Source: JALXCG01 sp026991065 [NCBI: Gemmatimonadota bacterium]
GTDB taxonomy: Bacteria > GCA-2686955
Assembly (NCBI GenBank): GCA_026991065.1
Contig: JALXCG010000448.1
Coordinates: 1 to 5,881 of the forward strand
Reading direction: 5' to 3'
Length of the DNA: 5,881 nt
Positions 1-5,881 of the stretch are shown here, piece after piece (the stretch's first letter is position 1; the number at the start of each line of letters is the position of its first letter). A program made the position numbers and the translations under genes. A model generated the notes under the pieces. The model saw only the letters and a list, made by a program, of their open reading frames with translations. It was not told the DNA's origin and made no database searches.

Positions 1-1068
1 GAACTCGGCGGCGTCCACCGGATGGTTGGTCTCGATCGTGACGCCGGCCTTGAGCAGCAGATCGACCTGTTTGTCCAGCGACGGCAGCGGGAAGCGATAC
101 TTGGGGATGCCGAAGAAGGTCGCGCCACCCACCTTGGGCAAGGCTTCGAAGATGGTGACGTCGTAGCCGCGGATCGCCAGGTAGTAGGCGACCGTGAGAC
201 CCGAGGGGCCGCCGCCGACGATGCCGACCTTGATGCCGCCGCCGACCTGCTCGACCTGGGGTTTGACCACCGCGGCGAGGTCGCTGAAGCGTTCCGTGGC
301 GAAGCGCTTCAGCCAGCGGATTGCGACCGAATCGCCCATCAGGCCCACCGAGCAGACATCTTCGCAGCGCCGGGTACAGACTTTGCCGCACATCTCCGGC
401 ATCGGATTGTTGTCGTAGATCAGTTCGACCGCCTTGGCGTAGTCGCCTTCGCGGATGGCGGCGATGTAGTCCGGGATGCGCATGTGGGCGGGACAGTTGC
501 TGATGCAGAGACCGCATTCGACGCAGCGCGCCGCCTCTTTGCGCGCCTGCTCCTCGGTGTAGCCCAGCACCACTTCGGCCCAGGTTTGGGTGCGCTCCTC
601 CGCCGGCATCATCGGCATCGGCACCCGCTCCCAGTCGATCAGCGCGTAGCCCTCCTCCTTGCGCCAGCCGTTGGGGTCGTTGTCCCAGGGTTTGACATCG
701 ACGCCGGGGATGTAACGGAAATCCTCGGCGTCGCTGCTCACCCACTCATACTCAGAGGACATGCCGAGCGAGCCGGAGGGGCAGACGTCGACACAGAGGG
801 CACACCAGCAGCAGCGCCCGTAGTCGACGCGCGGGCGCAGCCCGGAGTCGCCCTCGGTCAGGGGCGAGATCTCCACCATGTCGATGGCGACATTCTGGCA
901 GATGTCGGCGCAGGTGCCGCAGCCGACACATTTGTCCGTGTCGTTGATGTGCATGCCGCGGTAGCGCGGCGCGCCGGGGCGGTGGGTATCCTTGCGGGGG
1001 ACGGTGTAGGGCTTGGAGAAGGCCCGGAACCAGGCGGAGAAGGGCGAGATGACATGCTTCAGGCTCAT
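1..1068 (-). CDS. Fused NuoI-like ferredoxin / GltD-type FAD oxidoreductase (C-terminus cut by window edge)
   Basis: This reading frame is open from the ATG at 1068 to the left edge without a stop, giving 356 visible residues. Residues 37-103 are a NuoI/HycF-like ferredoxin domain with two [4Fe-4S] motifs: Cys47/50/53/57 and Cys86/89/92/96 (followed by Pro97, with an extra Cys87). A linker of about 50 residues rich in Trp and acidic residues follows. Residues about 150-356 match the GltD/NfnB family: Cys182/185/188/192, then Cys227/231/235/239, then a dinucleotide-binding GGGPSG at 285-290, a likely FAD-ribose Glu308, and the family motif GIPKYRFP at 320-327. From the family, GltD-type proteins pass electrons between NAD(P)H, FAD and iron-sulfur clusters. 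I infer that this protein links NAD(P)H to the membrane complex encoded just upstream; the NAD(P)H-binding domain lies outside the window. The start is 12 bases after the NuoD-like stop, with a weak AGGA overlapping that stop. No internal stop or strong restart separates the two halves, so I read one fused gene. Confidence 0.88.
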   Translation of the reverse strand, partial: MSLKHVISPFSAWFRAFSKPYTVPRKDTHRPGAPRYRGMHINDTDKCVGCGTCADICQNVAIDMVEISPLTEGDSGLRPRVDYGRCCWCALCVDVCPSGSLGMSSEYEWVSSDAEDFRYIPGVDVKPWDNDPNGWRKEEGYALIDWERVPMPMMPAEERTQTWAEVVLGYTEEQARKEAARCVECGLCISNCPAHMRIPDYIAAIREGDYAKAVELIYDNNPMPEMCGKVCTRRCEDVCSVGLMGDSVAIRWLKRFATERFSDLAAVVKPQVEQVGGGIKVGIVGGGPSGLTVAYYLAIRGYDVTIFEALPKVGGATFFGIPKYRFPLPSLDKQVDLLLKAGVTIETNHPVDAAEF

Positions 1069-1080
1069 GATGACCGCGTC

Positions 1081-2199
1081 CTAGCGTTCGATTTCCGGCG
1101 GGCAGGTCTGCATGGAGACCATGGTGGCGCCGAGGTCGGAGATGTTGGTGCCGGGGAGCATTCGTTCCAGCAGCGAGACGGCATGCACATAGGAGGGGCC
1201 GCGCACATGGACCCGGCGCAGCTTGTCGGAACCGTCGGTGACGACGAAATAGCCCATCTCGCCGCGACTCGCTTCGGCGCGCACATAGGTCTGCCCCTTT
1301 TCCACCGTCCAGTGGAGCATGTTGGGCATGCGGGCGCAGTAGGGGCCATCCTTGGGCATCCGCGCCAGGATTTGGCGAATGATGCGGATCGACTGGGTGA
1401 TGTCGCCGCGGCGCACCTGGGCGCGGGCGAAGATGTCGCAGCCCTCGGCGGTGATCACGTCGAAGTCCAGCTCCGGGTAGACCAGGTAGGGAGAGTTGCG
1501 GCGCACATCGCGCGGCACGCCGCAGGCGCGCGCGGTGGGGCCGGTGATCCCCATCTCGTCGATCCACGCCGGATCGATTTTGCCCACGCCGATGGCGCGC
1601 TTGCGGAACACCGCGTTGTCGAAGATCAGGTTGTCGATGAAGGGAAGGCGCTCCTCGATCGCCCGCAGATCCTCCTCCATGCGAGCGGCGAAACCTTCGG
1701 GCAGATCGCGCCGCACACCACCGTAAACGATATACATGTGATAGATGCGGGCGCCGGTCAGCTCCTCGAAGCGATCGAGAATGTAGTCGCGGAGGGTGTA
1801 GGTCCAGTTGGGAACCGTGCCCAGCCCCATCATCCCCACCTGGCCGCCGAGCGCCTGCAGGGTCGCCGCGAGACGCGCCATCTCCAGGGCCAGGGTGCGC
1901 AGCCAGCGCGCCTTTTCTGGGATCACGATGCCGGCGATCTCTTCGACCCCGGCGGCGAGCAGATACTCATTGGTATCCGGCTCCGGCACGCAGATGCGGC
2001 AGACAATCGGGAAAGATTGGATGAACTTGCGCCGCTCCATCAGCTTCTCGAAGCCGCGGTGGAGATAGCCGACATGGGTGCGACCCATCTGGATCGTATC
2101 GCCCCGCAGCCAGATCTGTACCGACATGTTGCCGGTAACACCCGGGTGTTGCGGTCCCACCCAGAGTTGGACATCCTTTTCGGTGACCTGCTCAGTCAT
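1081..2199 (-). CDS. nuoD: NuoD-like 49 kDa / hydrogenase-large-subunit-like protein with altered active site
   Basis: This is a 372-residue protein of the complex I 49 kDa / [NiFe]-hydrogenase large-subunit family. Family hallmarks are GPQHP at 15-19, VGYLHRGFEK at 43-52, a GGVRRDLPEGF-type stretch in the middle and EASRGEMGYFVV-type residues near the C-terminus. It ends in IER, as complex I proteins end in a similar acidic-Arg tail. Its special residues are unusual. The first hydrogenase motif reads RICVPE (68-73) with Asn77 at the usual His position, and the last reads TCPPEIER (365-372), so each CxxC has become CxxE. The complex I quinone-site His is Thr22 and the quinone-site Tyr is Val71. 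It should be neither a normal hydrogenase nor a normal quinone reductase. An in-frame ATG at 2292 would add 31 residues unlike the family, so I chose the ATG at 2199, which has a good GAGG site seven bases upstream. The start overlaps the nuoC-like stop by eight bases, which implies translational coupling. Confidence 0.92.
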   Translation of the reverse strand: MTEQVTEKDVQLWVGPQHPGVTGNMSVQIWLRGDTIQMGRTHVGYLHRGFEKLMERRKFIQSFPIVCRICVPEPDTNEYLLAAGVEEIAGIVIPEKARWLRTLALEMARLAATLQALGGQVGMMGLGTVPNWTYTLRDYILDRFEELTGARIYHMYIVYGGVRRDLPEGFAARMEEDLRAIEERLPFIDNLIFDNAVFRKRAIGVGKIDPAWIDEMGITGPTARACGVPRDVRRNSPYLVYPELDFDVITAEGCDIFARAQVRRGDITQSIRIIRQILARMPKDGPYCARMPNMLHWTVEKGQTYVRAEASRGEMGYFVVTDGSDKLRRVHVRGPSYVHAVSLLERMLPGTNISDLGATMVSMQTCPPEIER

Positions 2200-2731
2200 G
2201 GAGCAACCTCTTTTCGCCGACCTTGCGACCGATGAACTCACGGGTGTTGATGGACAAGCGCCCGGGCCGGTCCGGAATGTGGTCCAGAACAAACTGCACG
2301 GTGTCGAAATCGCGCCGCATCGGCGGAATGTCTTCCCACCCTTCGAGGATGAAAGACTCGCCCTGGCGCGGGCTGCCGGGGAACTCCACCCCGAACATCT
2401 CGTTCATCTCCTGCTCATAGGTCACCGCCTGGGGCCACAGCTTGTGGACGCTCTCCATGGTGGCGCCGGAGCGGGCGATCCGGGTGCAGACCATGAGCAG
2501 GTCGTAGCTGCGCGGATTCATGAGCAGATAGGTGATCTGGAACTGATCCTCTTCGATCCAGTCCACCACCGACATATGGGTGAGCTGAACAAAGGGGGTG
2601 TGCTCCTTGAGCCAGGTGAGCGCGGCCAGGGTCTGCTCGCGCGGCAGACCGACCTGGTGGAGATCGGCGCGCTGCTGCTTTTCCCACTGCACCGTGAACT
2701 GATTCTTCAGGGCTTGGAGTGTCGTTTGCAT
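2192..2731 (-). CDS. nuoC: NuoC-like 30 kDa subunit
   Basis: This is a 179-residue protein of the complex I 30 kDa / hydrogenase-4 subunit family, a peripheral subunit without cofactors that packs against NuoB and NuoD. The N-terminal half resembles the usual alpha/beta domain (THMSVVDWIEEDQFQITYLL around 51-70). The family signature is seen at about 104-120 (TYEQEMNEMFGVEFPGSP, matching the ERE.yDmfGi.F.GhP pattern), followed by the basic MRRDFD at 138-143. A tail of about 36 residues, rich in Arg and Lys, follows the point where short homologues end. The start at 2731 is chosen because an ATG at 2812 in the same frame would add 27 low-complexity Arg/Ser/Thr-rich residues that overlap the nuoB-like gene. 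The nuoB-like stop is four bases upstream. No strong Shine-Dalgarno is visible, so translation probably depends on coupling to the preceding gene. Confidence 0.92.
   Translation of the reverse strand: MQTTLQALKNQFTVQWEKQQRADLHQVGLPREQTLAALTWLKEHTPFVQLTHMSVVDWIEEDQFQITYLLMNPRSYDLLMVCTRIARSGATMESVHKLWPQAVTYEQEMNEMFGVEFPGSPRQGESFILEGWEDIPPMRRDFDTVQFVLDHIPDRPGRLSINTREFIGRKVGEKRLLHD
2207..2210 (-). promoter_or_regulatory. Ribosome binding site deciding the nuoD-like start
   Basis: On the minus strand, GAGG (in the context AAAAGAGGTTGCTCC) lies seven bases before the ATG at 2199. It sits inside the end of the nuoC-like gene. It supports the shorter NuoD-like protein over the upstream in-frame ATG at 2292. 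Confidence 0.7.
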
Positions 2732-2735
2732 GGCT

Positions 2736-3380
2736 TTACCAACTGTAGTCCGGCAGGTCCCAGTCCTTGATGATCTGCTTCTGGTTCTCGCGGTACCAAT
2801 CGAGGCGCTCAATGTAGTCGATGTAGCCCTTGGTCTCGCCGTTCTTGATCATCCGCATCAGCTCTTTGAAGCCGCCGATCAGCGCCTCCGGGCGGGGCAT
2901 GCAACCGGCGATGTAGACGTCGACCGGCAGGTAGAGGTCGAGCACCTTCATGGTGGCGTAGGAGTCCCAATACATGCCGCCGTTGATGGTGCAGGAGCCG
3001 AGTCCCACCACCCACTTGGGCGACGGCATCTGCTCGTACACGCGGATCACCCGTTTCAGCGACTTGATCGAGAGGTAGCCGGAGATGATCAGAACATTCG
3101 ACTGGCGCGGGGTCGGCCGCATGGCGATGCCGAAACGCTCCATGTCGAAACGCGCGGTGCCCAGCGGGCGCAGCTCGATCGAGCCGCAGCCGGTGCCGTA
3201 GGCGATCACCCAGAGCGAATTGGCGCGGAACCAGTTCTTGACGGTCTGGATCGCCTCTTTGTAGCTGAGCGGATCCGGGCGCTCGCCGAGGAAGCAGGAT
3301 TGATCGCAGCCGTTGGCGTGCGGCACGCTGCCGGCGGGGATCTCCGGCACACCGTGGAGAAGATCGGGTTTGTTGCTCAT
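2736..3380 (-). CDS. nuoB: NuoB-like iron-sulfur subunit with atypical N2 ligand set
   Basis: This is a 214-residue protein of the complex I 20 kDa / hydrogenase small-subunit family, which holds the cluster nearest the NuoD active site. Family features seen are NSLWVIAYGTGCGSIE at 54-69, the loop RPTPRQSNVLIISG at 88-101, PKWVVGLGSCTINGGMY at 121-137 and LPVDVYIAGCMPRPEA at 151-166. The cysteines expected to bind the cluster are Cys65, Cys130 and Cys160. The second member of the tandem Cys-Cys of true NuoB is Gly66, and the CxxC of hydrogenase small subunits is also absent. Two further cysteines, Cys25 and Cys29, lie in the N-terminal segment (NGCDQSCFLG). The gene starts nine bases after the nuoH-like stop, with AGAGG overlapping that stop. 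Together with the NuoC- and NuoD-like proteins it would form the peripheral connecting module. Confidence 0.94.
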   Translation of the reverse strand: MSNKPDLLHGVPEIPAGSVPHANGCDQSCFLGERPDPLSYKEAIQTVKNWFRANSLWVIAYGTGCGSIELRPLGTARFDMERFGIAMRPTPRQSNVLIISGYLSIKSLKRVIRVYEQMPSPKWVVGLGSCTINGGMYWDSYATMKVLDLYLPVDVYIAGCMPRPEALIGGFKELMRMIKNGETKGYIDYIERLDWYRENQKQIIKDWDLPDYSW

Positions 3381-3386
3381 GGCTTG

Positions 3387-3391
3387 CCTCT
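3387..3391 (-). promoter_or_regulatory. Ribosome binding site of the nuoB-like gene
   Basis: Minus-strand AGAGG lies six bases before the ATG at 3380 and shares its first bases with the TAG stop of the nuoH-like gene. It supports the chosen start and tight coupling of the two genes. Confidence 0.7.
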
Positions 3392-4304
3392 AGAAGAGCG
3401 GAAGGAGCACAGCGACCACACCGGCGAGAGTGGGCCAACCAAGGAAGAAGCGGATCGACTGTTCGGTGCGAAAACGGGGAAAGACGGCGCCGACAAAGAC
3501 GGTCCACATGTAGATGCAGAAGGTCTTGAGGAACGCTTCCGGGATCGAGGTCGCGCCACCCAGGAAGAGATCCATGAACATCACGGTCTTGGCGATGGCG
3601 AAGATCGACCGCCCCGACATCATCAGCGATTGGAACACCGCGTTGTACTCGGTGGGGGGACCCACCGGGATCTCTTGCGGCGCGCCGACGATGTTGAAGG
3701 GGGGATACATGTTCATGCCTAGCAGGGCCAGAAACGCGGCCGCCGCGGCGAAGGGTTGCTGGAAGAGGTTCCACCCCAGCACCCCGCCCAGCTCCTGCTG
3801 GCGCTGCACAATCTCGGTGACCGAGAAGGAGCCGCCGACCGAGATCAGGGCGACCACGGCGAGGCCGAAGGGCAGCTCGAACGAGGTCATCTGCGAGAGC
3901 CCGCGGCCGATGCCGATCGGCGAGTGGGGGTGCCCCCCCTCGGCCGCGCCCAGGGCCATTCCCAGCGAGCCGAAGAACATGAAATACATCGCCAGCAAGA
4001 GATCGCCGTTGAAGGAGAAGTTCTCCAGCGCCGGCACGCCGACGATCACCGGCAGCACCAGGAAGAGGCCGACGCCGCCGACGAAGCGGAAGATGGGACC
4101 GAGAAAGAACATCACGCCGTGCGAGGTGGCGGTGCGCAGAAAGATCACCTTGCCCAGGTCGATGAAGGGCTGGTAGATCGGCGGTCCGATCCGCCCCTGG
4201 ATGCGGGCCATGGTCTTGCGCACCACGCCGTAGGTCACCAGGCCGTAGGCAATGGCCACCAGCACATTCAGCAAGGACCAGGCGATTTTGATTGCGAGGC
4301 TCAT
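3390..4304 (-). CDS. nuoH: NuoH-like membrane anchor (ND1 / HyfC / EchB family)
   Basis: This 304-residue polytopic membrane protein belongs to the NuoH/HyfC/EchB family, which anchors the redox arm to the membrane arm and links the active site to ion pumping. The hydrogenase-like signature QGRIGPPIYQPFIDLGKV is at 36-53 (complex I usually has GPNR here). TSFELPFGL at 140-148 carries the conserved Glu143, and FPRFRTEQSIRFFLGW at 275-290 matches the family's C-terminal cytoplasmic motif. About eight hydrophobic segments are visible. The loop that in complex I reads about PFDLPEAE.EL is APQEIPVGPPTEY at 208-220 here, and it keeps only Glu211 and Glu219 as acidic residues. The ATG overlaps the antiporter stop as ATGA and has a strong Shine-Dalgarno site. 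The GPP form and the reduced acidic loop place it nearer group 4 hydrogenase and related complexes than true complex I. Confidence 0.94.
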   Translation of the reverse strand: MSLAIKIAWSLLNVLVAIAYGLVTYGVVRKTMARIQGRIGPPIYQPFIDLGKVIFLRTATSHGVMFFLGPIFRFVGGVGLFLVLPVIVGVPALENFSFNGDLLLAMYFMFFGSLGMALGAAEGGHPHSPIGIGRGLSQMTSFELPFGLAVVALISVGGSFSVTEIVQRQQELGGVLGWNLFQQPFAAAAAFLALLGMNMYPPFNIVGAPQEIPVGPPTEYNAVFQSLMMSGRSIFAIAKTVMFMDLFLGGATSIPEAFLKTFCIYMWTVFVGAVFPRFRTEQSIRFFLGWPTLAGVVAVLLPLF

Positions 4305-5881
4305 TGCACCCCTCCCGCGCTCACCGCGGCCAGAATCACCACCGCGATGACTGCATAGAGGACATAGGTTTGCGCATTGCCGGTGTAGAAGCGGCCGCCG
4401 GCTCCGGCGAGAGCCCGCACCGCTTCGCCCACCTGGTTCCAGATGCGTGTCGGCAGATCGCCCAGAATCGGGGCGAAAGCGCGTTTGTAGGGCCGGTAGA
4501 AGTCGTAGGCGAAGTGCAACTCCTCCGGTGGCGGCGGCACTTCACCGGCGAAGCCGATATCCAACTGTTTCACCGTGGTGGTGCGCGGTTTCATGATGAA
4601 GAGCAGCACCAGGGCCACAACAAAGAGGATGCCGACGAAGATCATCATCTGGGCCGGGTGGAAGTAGCCGTGCGGGGTCACCAGCGCACCATCCTGGACG
4701 ATCTGCAGGCTGTGGCCCAGTCCCGCCTCGATGATGGCGTTGGCCGGCGTGAGCACCACCTGCGGCGCCACCGCCAGAACCATGAGCAATCCCATCAGCA
4801 CCACTTGCGGAATCAGCAGCGCCAGCGGCGCCTCTTTGATCTCGCGGTGGCGGGTCTTGAGCTGCCCGAGGAAGACCGAGTGGATCAGGCGGAAGAGGTA
4901 GAGAAAGGCGATCAGCGAGCCGAACATCACGAAGCCCAGCAGCAGCGGCCAGCCGCGGTCGATCAGCGCGTGGTAGAGGAGCCACTTGCCGGTGAACCCG
5001 GCCAGTGGCGGCACGCCCGACACCGCGATGATGCCGATCAGCACGCTGACGAACGAAACCGGCATGCGCTTGATCAGCCCGCCCATGCGGTGCATCTGCC
5101 GCGTCCCGGTGCGCATGATGACGCCGGCCATGGCGAAGAAGAGCAGCATCTTGAACACCATGTGGTGCACGGTGTGGAAGAGCGCCGCATACCAGCCGAG
5201 GGGCGAGAGCACCGCCAGCCCGAGCACCACGTAGCCGACCTGGGCGATCGAGGAGTAGGCCAGCAGCTTCTTGGCGTCTTCCTGCAGCAGCGCCATCATC
5301 GTCATGCCGAACGCGGTGAGGGCGGCGACCCAGGCCAGAATGTGGGCGCCGCTGATCTCCAGCCCCACCACCTGCGGTTGCAACACCCGGCCGAGCACCA
5401 GCAGCAGGGCGAAGACCGGCATTTTCGAGACCACGCCGGAGAGGAAGGGGGTGAAGCCTTCCGGGGCTTCGGTGTAGGCGCCCGGCGCATAGATGTGGAC
5501 CCCGAACGCCGCGCTCTTCACGACGATGCCGAGCACCAGCAGGATCCAGGCGCTGACCGCGGTCATTCCCCGCAGGTCGCCGAGCCCGCCCAGCGTCTCC
5601 ACCCCGGCCCCGGCCGCGACCATCAGGCCGCCCAGCAGCAGGAAGCCGGCTGCCGCGGAGAAGAGCATGTATTGATAGGCGGCGCCGCCCGCCTCACGGC
5701 CCTGGCCGATCGCCAGGTAGGCGAGCCAGGTCATCAGCTCCCAGCCGATGAAGAGGGCCAGCAGGCCATCCGCGCCGACCAGCAGCAGCAGCGAAGCGAT
5801 CAGCATCAGGAGCAGGCCCGGCAGTGGCGCCGGCGCTTCCAGGCCGAGGTTCGCGACCAGGGTGAGCGCCGCCCCGCCGCG
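4301..5881 (-). CDS. Proton/ion-translocating antiporter subunit, NuoL/NuoM/MrpD/HyfB superfamily (N-terminus cut by window edge)
   Basis: The frame is open from the right edge, and 526 residues are visible. The first ATG in the window, at 5806, is internal, because the 25 codons before it continue without a stop. Numbering from the edge, the channel residues of the family are seen: Glu48 in GWELM (the helix 5 Glu), Lys122 in VVKSA (the helix 7 Lys), the LSGVVSK stretch ending at Lys153, KKLLAYSS around 204-211, HHMVFK ending at Lys244, and Lys299 in PPLAGFTGKW. These are the residues that carry protons or sodium across the membrane arm. Comparing Glu48 with Glu144 of E. coli NuoL suggests that roughly 95 N-terminal residues are missing. 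A soluble segment at about 431-501, with a four-proline run and the YDFYRPYKRAF motif, precedes a last helix at about 502-523; this resembles NuoL/HyfB C-termini. I cannot decide between NuoL, NuoM, MrpD and HyfB names from this fragment. It is translationally coupled to the nuoH-like gene. Confidence 0.93.
   Translation of the reverse strand, partial: RGGAALTLVANLGLEAPAPLPGLLLMLIASLLLLVGADGLLALFIGWELMTWLAYLAIGQGREAGGAAYQYMLFSAAAGFLLLGGLMVAAGAGVETLGGLGDLRGMTAVSAWILLVLGIVVKSAAFGVHIYAPGAYTEAPEGFTPFLSGVVSKMPVFALLLVLGRVLQPQVVGLEISGAHILAWVAALTAFGMTMMALLQEDAKKLLAYSSIAQVGYVVLGLAVLSPLGWYAALFHTVHHMVFKMLLFFAMAGVIMRTGTRQMHRMGGLIKRMPVSFVSVLIGIIAVSGVPPLAGFTGKWLLYHALIDRGWPLLLGFVMFGSLIAFLYLFRLIHSVFLGQLKTRHREIKEAPLALLIPQVVLMGLLMVLAVAPQVVLTPANAIIEAGLGHSLQIVQDGALVTPHGYFHPAQMMIFVGILFVVALVLLFIMKPRTTTVKQLDIGFAGEVPPPPEELHFAYDFYRPYKRAFAPILGDLPTRIWNQVGEAVRALAGAGGRFYTGNAQTYVLYAVIAVVILAAVSAGGVQ
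4309..4316 (-). promoter_or_regulatory. Strong ribosome binding site of the nuoH-like gene
   Basis: Minus-strand GGGAGGGG contains a full GGAGG core ending six bases before the ATG at 4304. It lies inside the last codons of the antiporter gene, whose TGA overlaps the nuoH-like ATG. It is the strongest Shine-Dalgarno site in the window. Confidence 0.75.

Noticed and set aside
752-1567. Minus-strand open reading frame of 271 codons spanning the end of nuoD and the ferredoxin region
   Set aside because: It is out of frame with both. Its product is Arg/Pro/His-rich without motifs, whereas the other frames carry clear NuoD and ferredoxin signatures.
1081-2199. Functional group 4 [NiFe] hydrogenase
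   Set aside because: Two of the four nickel-binding cysteines are Glu, and there is no C-terminal extension after the last motif of the kind removed during nickel-dependent maturation.
22-2235. A 737-codon open reading frame on the plus strand
   Set aside because: It lies exactly antisense to the fusion, NuoD-like and NuoC-like genes. Its product is a monotonous Asp/His/Arg/Ala/Gly-rich sequence with no recognisable domain, which is what the opposite strand of GC-rich codons produces.
2200-2292. Possible 31-residue N-terminal extension of the NuoD-like protein from the ATG at 2292
   Set aside because: The extension does not resemble the family, overlaps the nuoC-like gene heavily and ignores the good ribosome binding site before the ATG at 2199.
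2730-3722. Plus-strand open reading frame of 330 codons
   Set aside because: It is antisense to the nuoB-like and nuoH-like genes, with a biased His/Asp/Arg/Val-rich composition and no family motifs. It is a shadow of strong codon bias.
2809-3774. Minus-strand open reading frame of 321 codons across nuoB and nuoH
   Set aside because: It is the wrong frame over two well-recognised genes and is Arg-rich with no domain.
4301-5806. Treating the ATG at 5806 as the true start of the antiporter subunit
   Set aside because: The frame stays open to the window edge, and the conserved helix 5 Glu would fall at residue 23, whereas the family has it near residue 144. The gene is truncated by the window, not short.

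Overview
The window is a compact, high-GC bacterial operon, with every supported gene on the minus strand, so transcription runs from 5881 down to 1. Coding density is essentially complete. The largest gap between genes is 12 bases, and two junctions overlap. There is no RNA gene, mobile element, repeat array or CRISPR. The GC-rich codon use and the Shine-Dalgarno sites suggest a proteobacterium-like organism, but nothing in the window fixes the taxon.

In transcription order the genes are: the C-terminal part of an ion-pumping antiporter subunit of the NuoL/NuoM/MrpD/HyfB superfamily (open at the window's right edge); a NuoH-like membrane anchor; a NuoB-like iron-sulfur subunit; a NuoC-like 30 kDa subunit; a NuoD-like subunit homologous to the [NiFe]-hydrogenase large subunit; and a large fusion protein open at the left edge. 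The fusion joins a NuoI-like 2x[4Fe-4S] ferredoxin to a GltD/NfnB-type FAD oxidoreductase that carries its own cysteine-rich iron-sulfur domain.

Together these encode the membrane arm, anchor and peripheral electron-transfer arm of a complex I / group 4 hydrogenase relative. Its active-site residues fit neither parent family. The NuoD-like protein has lost the quinone-site His and Tyr of complex I. Where hydrogenases have two CxxC nickel-binding motifs, it has two CxxE motifs (Cys70/Glu73 and Cys366/Glu369). The NuoB-like protein has lost one of the tandem cysteines that bind cluster N2. The likely electron entry is not NuoEFG but the fused GltD-like flavoprotein. The closest described concepts are the 'energy-converting hydrogenase-related' (Ehr) complexes and the Mbx/Mbs complexes, in which the hydrogenase site has also been altered.

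The best working model, which is inference, is a membrane-bound, ion-translocating oxidoreductase. The GltD-like module would exchange electrons with NAD(P)H, the ferredoxin domain would wire them to the NuoB/NuoD site, and the reaction there, on an unknown substrate, would drive ions through NuoH and the antiporter. Further antiporter genes probably lie upstream of 5881, and the rest of the flavoprotein lies before position 1.
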